Source of the DNA: Hymenobacter psoromatis
GTDB taxonomy: Bacteria; Bacteroidota; Bacteroidia; Cytophagales; Hymenobacteraceae
Assembly: GCF_020012125.1 (NCBI RefSeq)
Contig: NZ_JAIFAG010000001.1
Span: 4,030,001-4,094,000, forward strand
Length of the DNA: 64,000 nucleotides
Direction: 5' to 3'
The notes under the pieces: model-generated
The model's input: the letters and a program-made list of their open reading frames with translations, nothing else
What the model was told of the DNA's origin: nothing
Database searches by the model: none
Program-made: the position numbers and the translations under genes
Part shown: positions 45,404-55,133 of the stretch, one piece after another
How the letters are laid out: each line of letters begins with the position of its first letter
Position numbering within the stretch: position 1 is the first letter of the stretch

Positions 45404-46018
45404 ATGGAAACCAAAGACCGAATTCTAGCCCACGCCGCCGGCCTCTTTCTGCGCAATGGCATCCGGAGCGTGAGCATGGATGAGATTGCGACCGAGCTGG
45501 GCATGTCGAAGAAAACCCTTTACAAGACCTTCACCAACAAGGATGAGATAGTGCTGGGCGTGATGACGACGCACCTTTGCCAGGCCCAGGGCGAATGCGC
45601 CCGCGTAGCGGGCACCGCCCCCGACGCGGTGCAGGAAATGCTGACCATCTCGGCCTGGGCCGACCAGCAATTCAGCAACATTCACCCCAGCATTTTCTAC
45701 GACCTGCGCAAGTACCACCCCGCCGCCTGGGCGCTGTTTTCGGCCCACAAGAGCACCTTCATTCTCGACCAAATAACCCAGAACCTGCGCCGGGGCATTG
45801 CGGAAGGGCTGTTTCGCGCCGACCTCGACGTGGAGGTGCTGGCCCGCCTCAACCTGGCCCAGATTGAACTGGCCTTCGACCCCGACCTCTACCCGCCCAC
45901 CCAGTTTGCCCCCGTGCGGGTCAATAAAGTATTCGACGAGCATTTTTTGCTGGGTGTGGCCACGCTGAAAGGCCACCGGCTCTTTAACAAGTACCAACAC
46001 ATTACGGAGGAAGAATAA
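45404..46018 (+). CDS. TetR-family transcriptional regulator
   Basis: A 204-residue regulator. The N-terminal helix-turn-helix (about 5-50) reads RILAHAAGLFLRNGIRSVSMDEIATELGMSKKTLYKTFTNKDEI, closely matching the TetR_N domain. The C-terminal ligand domain is diverged. It precedes and faces the same way as the TolC, adaptor and RND pump genes (46-base gap), so it is the likely local repressor of the efflux operon. Confidence 0.92.
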   Translation: METKDRILAHAAGLFLRNGIRSVSMDEIATELGMSKKTLYKTFTNKDEIVLGVMTTHLCQAQGECARVAGTAPDAVQEMLTISAWADQQFSNIHPSIFYDLRKYHPAAWALFSAHKSTFILDQITQNLRRGIAEGLFRADLDVEVLARLNLAQIELAFDPDLYPPTQFAPVRVNKVFDEHFLLGVATLKGHRLFNKYQHITEEE

Positions 46019-46064
46019 CCTCGTTAGGCGCTCAGGCACACGTGTTTGCCGCCGTTTATTTTCC

Positions 46065-47711
46065 ATGAAAAATACATTTACCAAAACCCTGCTGGCGGGC
46101 CTGGTCCTGGGGGCCTGGTTGCCGGCCCTGGCCCAAACTGCCCCGGCGGCCCTGCCCGACCAGCCCCAGGCCGGCCCAATGGCCCTGAGCCTGCCCCAGG
46201 CCGTGCACTACGCCGTGCAAAACAAGTCGAGCCTGCGGGCCACCCGCCTGGCCGAGCAAACCGCCGCCGCGCGGGTCGGCGAGGTCAAAGCCCAAGGCCT
46301 GCCGCAAGTGAACTTTGGGGCCAACGTAGCCGACAACTACAAGATACAAAAGAGCCTAGTGAGCTTCCCCGTCGTGCCTACGCTGCTGACCCAGCAAAAT
46401 ATCGCGGATGCCAACGGTGGACAAGCCGTGCCATTATCCCTTGGTGCCCGCGTTAATGCTCCGCCGTCGTCATTTGCCTTCGGCCTGCAATACGCGGGCA
46501 ACACGTCGGCCACGCTCTCGCAGCAGCTCTTTAATGGCGGCTATCTAATTGGTTTAAAGGCCGCTAAGGTGTACCAGGAACTATCGAAAAAGCAGACCCA
46601 GCAGGCCGAAATTGACGTGGTAGAGCAGGTGAGCAAGGCGTATTACAGCACGCTGGTGGCCCGCTCGCGGCTGGCGCTGCTGGCCCGCAACGTGCAGCGC
46701 CTCGACACGGTGCTCTACCAAACCAACCAGACTTTCAAGGCGGGTTTCGCCGAAAAGCTCGACGTGGACCGCCTGCGGGTGCAGCGCAACAACCTGGTGG
46801 TGGAGCAGCAGAAAGCCCAGCGCCTGACCGAGTTGAGCGTGGCGCTGCTCAAGTTTCAGATGGGCCTGCCCCAGAGCCAAGTCGTGCAGCTGACCGACTC
46901 CTTAGGCGCGGCCGTGGTGGATGCCGCCGCGCTGCGCCAGCGCCTGGGGGTAGCGAATTTTAACGCCGGCGGAGGCGTGGACGGGGCCAGCCCGCTGCCC
47001 GCCCAGCCCGGCGCTACTCCTGGTGCCGACACCAACGCACCGCCTACCCCCGGCCTGAACACCGGCCAGCCGCCGCAGGCTCAGGCGCTGTTCAATTACA
47101 ACAACCGCATCGAGTTTTCGACCCTGCAAACCCAGCAGGCGCTGGCCGGGCTGGATTTGCGCAACCGCCGCGCCGGGGCCTACCCCACCCTCAACTTCAC
47201 AGCCGCCTACGGCTTCAGCGGCTCGGGCCTCACGGCGAACGACTTTCTGACGATTCGCGGGCGGGCGGCCTCCGTTAACGGGGCGGGCCAGCTCAACCAG
47301 AACTGGTTTGGCTTCGGCAACGTGGGGCTGGCGCTGAACGTGCCGGTGTTTGATGGCTTCCGGCGCAAGTACCAGGTGCAGCAGGCCCGCATTGCGCAGC
47401 AAACGCTGGAGCGCGGCTTCGAGACGCTGCGCCAAAGCATTGACTTGCAGGATGCCCAAAGCCGCACCACGCTCGTGAATGCCCTCGATGTGCTCGACAA
47501 CCAGAAGGCCAACCTGGAGCTGGCCGCCGATGTGGCCCGTGTGACGCGCATCAAGTTCAACGCCGGGGTAGGGAGCAACCTGGAAGTGATTACGGCCGAA
47601 ACCTCGCTGCGCGAGTCGCAAACCAACTACTACTCGGCCATTTACGATGTGCTGGTGGCGAAGGTGGACCGCGACAAGGCTACCGGCGAGTTGTACGCCC
47701 AATCGAAATAA
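46065..47711 (+). CDS. TolC-family outer-membrane efflux protein
   Basis: 548 residues with a signal peptide (cleaved after ALAQ). Two OEP repeats are visible: LSLPQAVHYAVQNKSSLRA begins the first, and NRIEFSTLQTQQALAGLDLRNRRAGAYPTL begins the second after a Pro/Gly-rich linker (about 305-345). Long helices (KLDVDRLRVQRNNLVVEQQKAQ) form the periplasmic tunnel. It is the exit duct of the tripartite pump encoded by the next two genes. Confidence 0.92.
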   Translation: MKNTFTKTLLAGLVLGAWLPALAQTAPAALPDQPQAGPMALSLPQAVHYAVQNKSSLRATRLAEQTAAARVGEVKAQGLPQVNFGANVADNYKIQKSLVSFPVVPTLLTQQNIADANGGQAVPLSLGARVNAPPSSFAFGLQYAGNTSATLSQQLFNGGYLIGLKAAKVYQELSKKQTQQAEIDVVEQVSKAYYSTLVARSRLALLARNVQRLDTVLYQTNQTFKAGFAEKLDVDRLRVQRNNLVVEQQKAQRLTELSVALLKFQMGLPQSQVVQLTDSLGAAVVDAAALRQRLGVANFNAGGGVDGASPLPAQPGATPGADTNAPPTPGLNTGQPPQAQALFNYNNRIEFSTLQTQQALAGLDLRNRRAGAYPTLNFTAAYGFSGSGLTANDFLTIRGRAASVNGAGQLNQNWFGFGNVGLALNVPVFDGFRRKYQVQQARIAQQTLERGFETLRQSIDLQDAQSRTTLVNALDVLDNQKANLELAADVARVTRIKFNAGVGSNLEVITAETSLRESQTNYYSAIYDVLVAKVDRDKATGELYAQSK

Positions 47712-47793
47712 TTTTTTAAGCCGTTAGCTGACAGCCCTTAGCGAGGGCATTCAAGCAGCCCTTAGCTTTTTTCTGAAAAGACTTTCTTTCTAT

Positions 47794-48927
47794 ATGAAAC
47801 GCACTCTCACCAAAGCTGTCGGCTATCCGCTCGTAGCTATCAGCTTATTTGCCTGCGGCGGTACCAAAGACCCCAAGGCCGAGCTGGCGAAACTAAAGGC
47901 CGACCAGGCCGCCACGCAGGCCAAAATCGCGACCCTTGAAGCCTCGACCGGCGCGGGCAAGGCTGACTCGGCCAACGCCGCCGTACCGGTGTCGGTGCTG
48001 GAGGTGAAGCCGCAAAACTTCGCGGGCTACCTCGACGTGCAGGGCCGGGTAGACTTCGACCAGAACGCGACCGTGGGGGCCCGCGCCGCCGGCACGCTCA
48101 CCAGCGTGCGGGTGCAGCGCGGTGACCGTGTGCACCAAGGCCAGGTGCTGGCCACCATTGATGCCAACGTGCTGGATGCCAACATTGCCGAGCTGCGCAC
48201 TCGCCTTAGCCTGGCCAAAATCGTGTATGAAAAGCAGGCTGGCCTCTGGAAGCAGCAGATTGGCACCGAAATCCAGTACCTCCAGGCCAAGAACACCTAT
48301 GAGAGCCTGCAGCGCAACCTGGCCTCGCTCAACCAGCAGCTGGCCATGTACAGCGTGGTAGCGCCCTACGCCGGCGTGGTGGACAACGTACTGCCCAAGC
48401 TGGGCGAAACCGTGGCCCCCGGCGCGCCAGTAGTGCAGCTCAACAGCGGCAAGGGCGGCAAAATTCTGGCCGACGTATCGGAAGCCTACGCGGGCAGCAT
48501 CAAGGCCGGCGACAAGGCCCTAGTGACGCTGCCCGACCTCAGCAACGAGGAAATTCCGAGCACCGTGCGCACCGTGAGCCGCACCATCTCGGCCAATAGC
48601 CGCACCTTCACCGTGGAGCTGCGCCTACCCCCCGGCCAAACCGCCCGCCTGCGCCCCAACATGGTGGCCACCGTTCGCATCCAGAACTACGGCCAGGCCA
48701 ACGCCACCGTGCTGCCCGTGGACCTCATTCAGCACGACGAGCAGAACGCCTACGTGCTGGTGGTGGGCAAGGAGAAAGGCCACCCCGTGGCTGAAAAGCG
48801 GGTCATTAAAACCGGCCAAGCCTACAACGGCAAGCAGGAAGTAACCAGCGGCCTCAAGTCCGGCGACGAGGTGATTTCGGCCGGCTACCAGAACCTGAGC
48901 GCGGGCCAGACCATTAAAATCAGCTGA
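47794..48927 (+). CDS. RND efflux adaptor (membrane fusion lipoprotein)
   Basis: 377 residues with a lipoprotein signal (ISLFAC) and then a short coiled coil ([21 protein letters not shown]). The HlyD/AcrA core has a biotinyl-lipoyl domain ([37 protein letters not shown]), a helical hairpin, a second lipoyl half ([20 protein letters not shown]) and a beta-barrel. It links the RND pump to the outer-membrane duct. Confidence 0.93.
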   Translation: MKRTLTKAVGYPLVAISLFACGGTKDPKAELAKLKADQAATQAKIATLEASTGAGKADSANAAVPVSVLEVKPQNFAGYLDVQGRVDFDQNATVGARAAGTLTSVRVQRGDRVHQGQVLATIDANVLDANIAELRTRLSLAKIVYEKQAGLWKQQIGTEIQYLQAKNTYESLQRNLASLNQQLAMYSVVAPYAGVVDNVLPKLGETVAPGAPVVQLNSGKGGKILADVSEAYAGSIKAGDKALVTLPDLSNEEIPSTVRTVSRTISANSRTFTVELRLPPGQTARLRPNMVATVRIQNYGQANATVLPVDLIQHDEQNAYVLVVGKEKGHPVAEKRVIKTGQAYNGKQEVTSGLKSGDEVISAGYQNLSAGQTIKIS

Positions 48928-48957
48928 ATAGTCTCTTTCAACTAGCAACTCCCTGTT

Positions 48958-51900
48958 ATGCAAGATATTGAAAAAGAGTTTGGACCCACCAGCTGGTCCA
49001 TCGACAACAAAACCAGCATCTACGTTATCACGGTGCTGCTCTGCATCGCGGGGCTCTTCGCCTACGTGAAGCTGGGCAAGGAGAAATTCCCGGATATCGT
49101 GATTCCGCGCATCATCGTGGCTACGGTGTATCCGGGCACGTCGCCCACGGATATTGAGAACCTGGTGACGCGCCAGCTCGAAAAGGAGATTAAGGGCGTG
49201 AATGGGGTGAAGAAGATTAACTCCACCTCCAACCAGGACTATAGCATTGTGGATGTGGAGTTTAACTCCGGCGTGAACGTGCAGTATGCCAAGCAGCTCA
49301 TCAAGGACGCCGTAGATAAGGCCGCCACCGAGCTGCCCAACGACCTGCCTACCCCCCCCACGGTGAAGGAGGTCAACATCTCGGAGCAGCCGATTATGTT
49401 CGTCAACCTGAGCGGCAACCTGCCCGCCGCGCAGCTCAAAAAGCTCGCCGACAACTTCCAGGACGACATTGAGGCGCTGCCCGAAATCACCCGCGTGGAC
49501 ATCGTGGGCGCGCTGGAGCAGCAGGTGAACGTGGACGTGGACCTCTACAAGCTGCAAGCCTCGCAGCTGAGCTTCAGCGACGTGGAGAACGCCATTGCCC
49601 GCGAGAACGTGACCGTTTCGGGGGGTAGCATCGACGTGGGCACCCAGAAGCGGGCCGTGCGCGTGGCCGGCCAGTACGCCAACGCGGCCGACATCGCCGA
49701 TATTCAAATCAAGAACCTGCGCGGCGCGCCGGTGCGGCTCGGCGACATCGCCACCGTGACCGACGGCTTCAAGGACCGCGAGAGCTACGCCAGCCTCGAC
49801 GGGCAACCCGCCGTGACGCTGAACGTGGTGAAGCGCCAGGGTGAAAACCTGCTCGACGCCTCGGACAAGATTCACGCCCTAGTGAAAAAAGCGGAGCTGA
49901 CCGCACCCAAGGGCCTCAAAATCACGATTACCGGCGACACCTCGAACGACACGCGTAACACGCTCAACGACCTGATTAACACCATCATCATCGGCTTCTT
50001 GCTGGTGACGTTGATTCTGATGTTCTTCATGGGCACCACCAACGCGCTGTTCGTGGGCTTGTCGGTGCCGCTGAGTATGTTCATCGCGTTCATCATCCTG
50101 CCGATTGTAGGCTTCTCGCTCAACATCGTGGTGCTGTTCGCCTTTTTGCTGGCGCTGGGCATCGTGGTGGATGATGCCATCGTGGTTATTGAAAATACTC
50201 ACCGCCTACTGCACGAGCACCCGAACCTAAGCACGAGCAAGGCAGCTAAGTACGCGGCCGGCGAGGTGTTTATCCCGGTTTTGGCCGGTACGCTCACGAC
50301 CGTGGCGCCGTTCGTGCCGCTCATGTTCTGGCCGGGGCTCATTGGCTCGTTCATGTTCTACCTACCCGTCACGCTCATCATTACCCTGGGCGCGTCGCTG
50401 CTGGTGGCTTTCGTGATGAACCCGGTGTTTGCGGTCAGCTTCATGCAGCGCGAGGAGCACCTCGACCACGCGGAGAAGCCGCAGCTGACGCGCAATTTCC
50501 TGCTGGGTATGGGCGGGCTGGCGCTGCTGGCCGTGGGCGGCTACCTGAGCGGCTCCAAGTTTTTCGGCAACCTGATGCTGACCGTTATCACGCTCTGCTT
50601 TCTGGATAAGTACGTGTTCGTGTATATGATTGCCGGCTTCCAGCGCACCGTGCTGCCGGCCCTGCAAAACGGCTACGCCCGCCTCATCGAAATCGCGGTG
50701 GGTGGCAAGGTGTGGCGGCAGCTGGCCATCGTGGCCGGCGTGCTGGTGCTGGGCGTGGTGGCCGTTATGGCGCTGGGCGCGCGCAAGCCCAAGGTGGATT
50801 TTTTCCCCAAGGGCGACCCCAAATTTATCTATACCTACCTGCAAATGCCGGTGGGCACCCGCGTGGCGGTAACCGACTCGATTACCAAGATTCTGGAGAA
50901 CCGGGTGTACGGCGTCATTGGCCGGCACAACCACGACGTGGAGTCGGTGATTACCAACGTCGCCATCGGGGCCGGCGACCCGCAGGTGGCGACCGCCGCC
51001 GGCGTGTCGCAGTCGAACCTGGGCAAAGTAGCCGTGGCATTTAAGGAGCTGGCCGACCGCACCGGGCCGCTGACGCACACCTACATGGATAAAATCCGGG
51101 AGGTCGTGAAGGGCATTCCGGGCGCATCCGTGACGGTGGACCAGGAAAGCAGCGGCCCGCCGCAGGCTAAGCCGGTGGCCATTGAAGTGAGCGGCGACGA
51201 CTACCCCAAACTGGCCGCGCTCAGCAAGAAAGTGGAGCGCTACGTGGACTCGCTCAAGATTGGCGGCATCGAGGATTTGCGTTCCGATTTGGAGGACCGC
51301 AACCCCGAAATCGGGGTCAACATCAACCGCGTGCGCGCCAACCGTGAGGGCATCAGCACCGGGCAAATCGGGCAGGAAGTGCGCACGGCCATCTACGGCT
51401 TCGAGGCCAGCAAATTCAAAACCCCCGACGATGAGTACCCTATTCAGGTGCGCTACGCCAAGCCCTACCGCGACAACATCGACGCTATTCTGAACGCGCC
51501 GCTCACCTTCCGCGACCTCAGCGCCGGCTCCATCCGGCAGGTGCCGCTCTCGGCGGTGGCCGACGTGCACTACGGCACCACCTACGGCGGCATCAAGCGC
51601 AAAGACACCCACCGGCTCATCACCATCAGCTCGAACGTGCTCAATGGCTTCACCGGCCCCGACGTGGTAGCCAACGTGGAGCGCGCCCTCAAGAGCTTCC
51701 CTACCCCCCCCGGCTACACCATTAAGATGGGGGGCGCGCAGGAAGACCAAAAGGAAACCAGCGATTTCCTGGGCGTGGCCGCCGGCGGCGCGCTGGCCCT
51801 CATTTTCCTGGTGCTCGTCTCGCAGTTTAACTCCGTGAGCAAGCCGATTATCATCCTGACCGAGATTATCTTCTCCGTTATCGGCGTAATGCTGGGCCTA

Positions 51901-52404
51901 GCCATCACGGGCCAGAACGTGAGCATTGTGATGTCGGGGGTAGGCGTTATTGCCCTGGCCGGCATCGTGGTGAAGAACGGCATCCTGCTGGTCGAGTTTA
52001 CCGACATGCTCCGAGCGCAGGGCATGAACCTGCACGACGCCATCGTGACGGCCGGCCGCACCCGCCTGAACCCGGTTATCCTCACGGCCACGGCCGCCAC
52101 GCTGGGCCTCATCCCGCTGGCCGTAGGCCTCAATATTGACTTCTACGAGCTGTTTAATTCGGGCCACCCGCACTTCTTCCTGGGCGGCGAGAGCGTGGTA
52201 TTCTGGGGGCCGCTGGCCTGGACGATAATTTTCGGGTTGACGTTTGCAACCCTTATCACCCTGTTGGTAGTCCCGGTGATGTACCTGCTCAACGAAAAGC
52301 TGCACGCCAAGCTCACGGGCCGCGACTACAACTCCCCCAGCGAAGAGGCACACGCCGTGACCGAGGAGGAACTGGAAGCCGCTACCCCCCCGGTGCTGGT
52401 CTAG
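48958..52404 (+). CDS. RND-family efflux pump (AcrB/HAE1-like)
   Basis: 1148 residues with the expected two sets of six transmembrane helices and two large periplasmic loops. TM1 follows WSIDNKTSIYVITVLL. The proton-relay Asp pair is in LGIVVDDAIVVIENTHR (about residues 406-407), and the relay Lys in LAGIVVKNGILLVEF (about 1004). The N-terminal YPGTSPTDIENLVTRQLE is typical. Longer than AcrB by about 100 residues, including extra helices between the two halves. Substrate unknown. Confidence 0.94.
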   Translation: MQDIEKEFGPTSWSIDNKTSIYVITVLLCIAGLFAYVKLGKEKFPDIVIPRIIVATVYPGTSPTDIENLVTRQLEKEIKGVNGVKKINSTSNQDYSIVDVEFNSGVNVQYAKQLIKDAVDKAATELPNDLPTPPTVKEVNISEQPIMFVNLSGNLPAAQLKKLADNFQDDIEALPEITRVDIVGALEQQVNVDVDLYKLQASQLSFSDVENAIARENVTVSGGSIDVGTQKRAVRVAGQYANAADIADIQIKNLRGAPVRLGDIATVTDGFKDRESYASLDGQPAVTLNVVKRQGENLLDASDKIHALVKKAELTAPKGLKITITGDTSNDTRNTLNDLINTIIIGFLLVTLILMFFMGTTNALFVGLSVPLSMFIAFIILPIVGFSLNIVVLFAFLLALGIVVDDAIVVIENTHRLLHEHPNLSTSKAAKYAAGEVFIPVLAGTLTTVAPFVPLMFWPGLIGSFMFYLPVTLIITLGASLLVAFVMNPVFAVSFMQREEHLDHAEKPQLTRNFLLGMGGLALLAVGGYLSGSKFFGNLMLTVITLCFLDKYVFVYMIAGFQRTVLPALQNGYARLIEIAVGGKVWRQLAIVAGVLVLGVVAVMALGARKPKVDFFPKGDPKFIYTYLQMPVGTRVAVTDSITKILENRVYGVIGRHNHDVESVITNVAIGAGDPQVATAAGVSQSNLGKVAVAFKELADRTGPLTHTYMDKIREVVKGIPGASVTVDQESSGPPQAKPVAIEVSGDDYPKLAALSKKVERYVDSLKIGGIEDLRSDLEDRNPEIGVNINRVRANREGISTGQIGQEVRTAIYGFEASKFKTPDDEYPIQVRYAKPYRDNIDAILNAPLTFRDLSAGSIRQVPLSAVADVHYGTTYGGIKRKDTHRLITISSNVLNGFTGPDVVANVERALKSFPTPPGYTIKMGGAQEDQKETSDFLGVAAGGALALIFLVLVSQFNSVSKPIIILTEIIFSVIGVMLGLAITGQNVSIVMSGVGVIALAGIVVKNGILLVEFTDMLRAQGMNLHDAIVTAGRTRLNPVILTATAATLGLIPLAVGLNIDFYELFNSGHPHFFLGGESVVFWGPLAWTIIFGLTFATLITLLVVPVMYLLNEKLHAKLTGRDYNSPSEEAHAVTEEELEAATPPVLV

Positions 52405-52496
52405 CCGAATGGCCAGGTGCTAGGATGGTCGCGTACCAAACCAGCGCCTGGCCACGTTAGCTGCCACTTCTTTACCCCTGTTATTTTTCTGCAAAA

Positions 52497-52760
52497 ATGT
52501 TTACTGACCTCCTTACCCCCGCCGCTCCGGCCCAAGCCATTGAGCAGCAAGTGCTTCGCATTATCAGCAAGCGCAAAGCCATCAAGCCCGTGCGCCTGCG
52601 CCGCACCGCCAGCCTCAGCCGCGACCTCCGCTTCGACACCGTGGACCTCGTGGACATCATCCTGGAGCTAGAGCGCAACTTCCACATCACCGTGCCCGAC
52701 GAGGTACCCTTCCACACCGTCGGCGACTTCGTGCGCTACGTCACGGCGCACACGGCGTGA
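52497..52760 (+). CDS. Acyl-carrier-like protein lacking the attachment serine
   Basis: An 87-residue protein that aligns without gaps to acyl carrier proteins over its second half: DTVDLVDIILELERNFHITVPDE against the usual [23 protein letters not shown]. The 4'-phosphopantetheine serine of DSL is Thr48 here, so normal modification is doubtful. The N-terminal part is unusually basic (RIISKRKAIKPVRLRR). It lies 93 bases after the efflux pump and before a strong terminator, so it could be the last gene of that transcript. A non-canonical or structural role is possible. Confidence 0.75.
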   Translation: MFTDLLTPAAPAQAIEQQVLRIISKRKAIKPVRLRRTASLSRDLRFDTVDLVDIILELERNFHITVPDEVPFHTVGDFVRYVTAHTA

Positions 52761-52782
52761 AATTTCTGGCTTTTGGTTTCTA

Positions 52783-52838
52783 GTTAAACGTTAAAAAGGC
52801 CCGCCTGGTAATTCAGGCGGGCCTTTTTAACGTTTAAC
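52783..52838 (+). terminator. Rho-independent terminator
   Basis: A 25-base stem (gttaaacgttaaaaaggcccgcctg with its complement) around a short gtaatt loop; symmetrical, so it can end transcripts from both the ACP-like gene and the convergent YkvA gene. Confidence 0.9.
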
Positions 52839-52852
52839 CAGAAATCCGAAGC

Positions 52853-53563
52853 CTACCGCACGTTTCCGCCCGTGGCTTCGCGGCCGTCGTTGCCATCACG
52901 ACTGCCGCCGCTGGTATTGGCGGTGACGTCGCTGGTGCGGCGGCTATCCGGGCCCATGTCGGGGCCCTGGCTATGCACGGGGGCGGTGGTGGCGCTGCTG
53001 GGCGAGCCCAGGCCCGCGTCGGTAGCCGACTGGCCGGCGATGGGCTGGGGGGTAGTGCCCGCATTCTTGGCTGATTGGTTGGTGGTACCGGCCGAGCGGG
53101 TCTGCCACAACTCGTCGTCGGTCACAACGGTAGTGGCCTTGGTGGCCTCCCACTCGTGAAACTTATCCAACTCGTGCTTAATGGAAGTGGAGAACCAAGC
53201 TACCAGGACCATATCATCGAGCAGGCCCACCACCGGGATGAAGTCGGGGATGAGGTCAAGGGGCGAGATGAAGTAGATGAGCACGGCCACGGCCGCCACG
53301 GTCGTGCTGGCGGGCAGGCCCGTGTACTCACCCGAGGCGCTCATCTTAATGAGGCGAAGTAAGCTTTGCAGCGTGTCCCAAACCTCGTGGGCGAGGGCCC
53401 CGATTTCCTTCTTCTCGCGGGCCTTGGTATAGGCATCGAGCAGGAGCTTTTTGAGGCGCGTGGGCTGCTTGATGTAGCCTTCGGCGGCGGTCAGGAATTT
53501 CTTAAAAAAAGCCGACCCGGCAACATCTTGGCCGGAAGGGGCGGTAGTTTTAGTAGTAGCCAT
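52853..53563 (-). CDS. YkvA/DUF1232-family protein
   Basis: 236 residues. The DUF1232 core (about 80-135) is clear: AVLIYFISPLDLIPDFIPVVGLLDDMVLVAWF, a membrane-associated hairpin. The N-terminal helix region and a long low-complexity C-terminal tail rich in Thr, Ser, Gly and Ala (about 150-236) flank it. Function of the family is not established. Confidence 0.85.
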   Translation of the reverse strand: MATTKTTAPSGQDVAGSAFFKKFLTAAEGYIKQPTRLKKLLLDAYTKAREKKEIGALAHEVWDTLQSLLRLIKMSASGEYTGLPASTTVAAVAVLIYFISPLDLIPDFIPVVGLLDDMVLVAWFSTSIKHELDKFHEWEATKATTVVTDDELWQTRSAGTTNQSAKNAGTTPQPIAGQSATDAGLGSPSSATTAPVHSQGPDMGPDSRRTSDVTANTSGGSRDGNDGREATGGNVR

Positions 53564-53655
53564 GCAAAAAAAAGTAGGGGTAGGGCGCGGGATAATCGCG
53601 CGGGCGTGTTACGTAGTTGTTTACTGCATAAGGCGCTCGCGAGTTATCACTACGC

Positions 53656-53692
53656 AAAAAAACGGCTCCCGGCGCGTGCCGGAAGCCGTTTT
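53656..53692 (-). terminator. Rho-independent terminator
   Basis: aaaacggctcccggc pairs with gccggaagccgtttt apart from one central mismatch. On the minus strand it lies just after the NlpC/P60 gene and ends in a T-run. Confidence 0.75.
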
Positions 53693-53718
53693 GACGGAAA
53701 CACGGGAGCGGCGGCGGC

Positions 53719-54426
53719 CTACTCGGGGCGGGCGTTGGCGTTGGCGTGCAGCAGCTCGGCCGCCTCGGTGGGGGTAGCGTCGGGCGAGAAGCCCGCGGTG
53801 CCGGCCACGCGGCCCGCGGAGTAGAAATTATGCTTATAATACGCCTGGTGCAGCGAGCTGACCATGACGCCGCCGTTGCAGGCCGCGTGGGCAAACTTCC
53901 CATCTTTCAAGTAGATACCGACGTGGTAGATGGCCCCGCGCCCGTGGCGGAAGAATACCAGGTCACCGGCCTTCATATCGGTTTTAGCTACGCGCCGCAC
54001 GCTCGTAAACATGGAGCGCGAGCTGCGCTGGAGCGTGATGCCGTACACTTTCTTGAACACCTGCGACACGAAGCCCGAGCAGTCGGTGCCCCGGCGCGAG
54101 CTGCTGCCGTAGCTGTAGGGCGTGCCCAGCCAGTTGGTGATGGTGCGCAGCAGGCTCTTGTTCTCGGTGTGGGCCAGGCTCACGCCCAGCGTTTGGCCGT
54201 AGTAGCCGTAGGCCAGCGAGTCGCGGGCGGCCGTGGCGGCGGGCGGCTCGGCGCGGGGCGCGGCGGCACTGTCGGCGGGGGTGGGCAGCAGGCCCGAAAG
54301 CAGCGAAGCCTCGGCGATGGCCGGGGCCGAAGCACCAGCCGAAGCCGGGGCATCGGGCGTTTTATCAAAGCAGAAGGAGAGCGCCAGGGAGGCAGCGGCG
54401 AGGCAACACAGCAGGGTATTCTTCAT
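53719..54426 (-). CDS. NlpC/P60-family cell-wall peptidase lipoprotein
   Basis: 235 residues. A lipoprotein signal (LALSFC, cysteine near 19) is followed by an Ala/Pro-rich linker to about residue 70 and a C40 domain: TITNWLGTPYSYGSSS, the catalytic cysteine in GTDCSGFVSQVFKKVYG, KAGDLVFFR, the catalytic histidine in YHVGIYL and a final FAHA segment. It probably cleaves peptidoglycan stem peptides from the periplasmic side of a membrane. Confidence 0.93.
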   Translation of the reverse strand: MKNTLLCCLAAASLALSFCFDKTPDAPASAGASAPAIAEASLLSGLLPTPADSAAAPRAEPPAATAARDSLAYGYYGQTLGVSLAHTENKSLLRTITNWLGTPYSYGSSSRRGTDCSGFVSQVFKKVYGITLQRSSRSMFTSVRRVAKTDMKAGDLVFFRHGRGAIYHVGIYLKDGKFAHAACNGGVMVSSLHQAYYKHNFYSAGRVAGTAGFSPDATPTEAAELLHANANARPE

Positions 54427-54747
54427 TGTCCGTCGGTGGGGTAGGCCCCGGTAGCGCCCTAAAGCTGGCTGACCGGAGAGGAGGGAGTGGGGTAGTCTGT
54501 TGCGCTAGGCAGGGCCGCTACGGCGGCAGGCATTAAGGATAAATGAACGGCTGCTCTTCGTCTTTTTTAGGTAAAAGCCAAGGGGTAGCAACCGGCCAAA
54601 GCTAAGCAGAAGGTAACCCACCAACCTACCTTTTTCTCAGAAAAAGAATGATTTTCTTGAAAAAGTACCCAAAATAGTTCAAAACTCACCGGGCATAAGT
54701 AAAACCAGTTGCACTCGTCTCTCGTAGCAAAGCCCGAATCTTACACC
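54427..54747. other. Divergent intergenic region with no recognised feature
   Basis: About 320 bases between divergent genes. The half next to 54748 is AT-rich and probably holds its promoter. A weak ctttttctcagaaaaag hairpin occurs near 54630. No coding frame seen. Confidence 0.4.
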
Positions 54748-55089
54748 ATGAATTCTCCCAAAACTTTCGTTAATTCCCCGCTCGCCCGCGTGGCCCGGCT
54801 GGTACTCGGCAATACTTCCCGCGTGGCGATGGTAATCGGCCAGCGCGTGCACCTGAGCGGGGCTACCCGCGCCGAGTTCTTGGCCGACCCCGAGTGGGTG
54901 GCGCACGAGGAAGTGCACCTGCGCCAGGTGCGCGACCTGGGCCTCCCCCGCTTCCTGTGGCAGTACTTGCTAGAGTCGGCGCGGGTCGGCTACTACCAGA
55001 ATAAGTTTGAGGTGGAGGCCCGCGAAGGCGCGCGGCTGGTGATGGCCGCCCAACGCGGGGGTAGGAAAGCCAAGACGCGGCGCGGCTAG
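54748..55089 (+). CDS. Small HExxH-motif protein (DUF4157-like)
   Basis: 113 residues. The centre has H53-E54-x-x-H57 in AHEEVHLRQVRD, and about 30 residues later NKFEVEAREGA supplies a possible third zinc ligand (E88 or E90), the arrangement of gluzincin metallopeptidases and of DUF4157-like proteins. No signal peptide is evident. The protein is very short for a protease and may be a stripped-down domain. The ATG at 54748 is preferred over an upstream start whose leader is unlike the rest. Confidence 0.6.
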   Translation: MNSPKTFVNSPLARVARLVLGNTSRVAMVIGQRVHLSGATRAEFLADPEWVAHEEVHLRQVRDLGLPRFLWQYLLESARVGYYQNKFEVEAREGARLVMAAQRGGRKAKTRRG

Positions 55090-55133
55090 CCGGGCGGCGG
55101 GGTCGTATCTTTTCGTGGTCCCTACCCCCTGCC

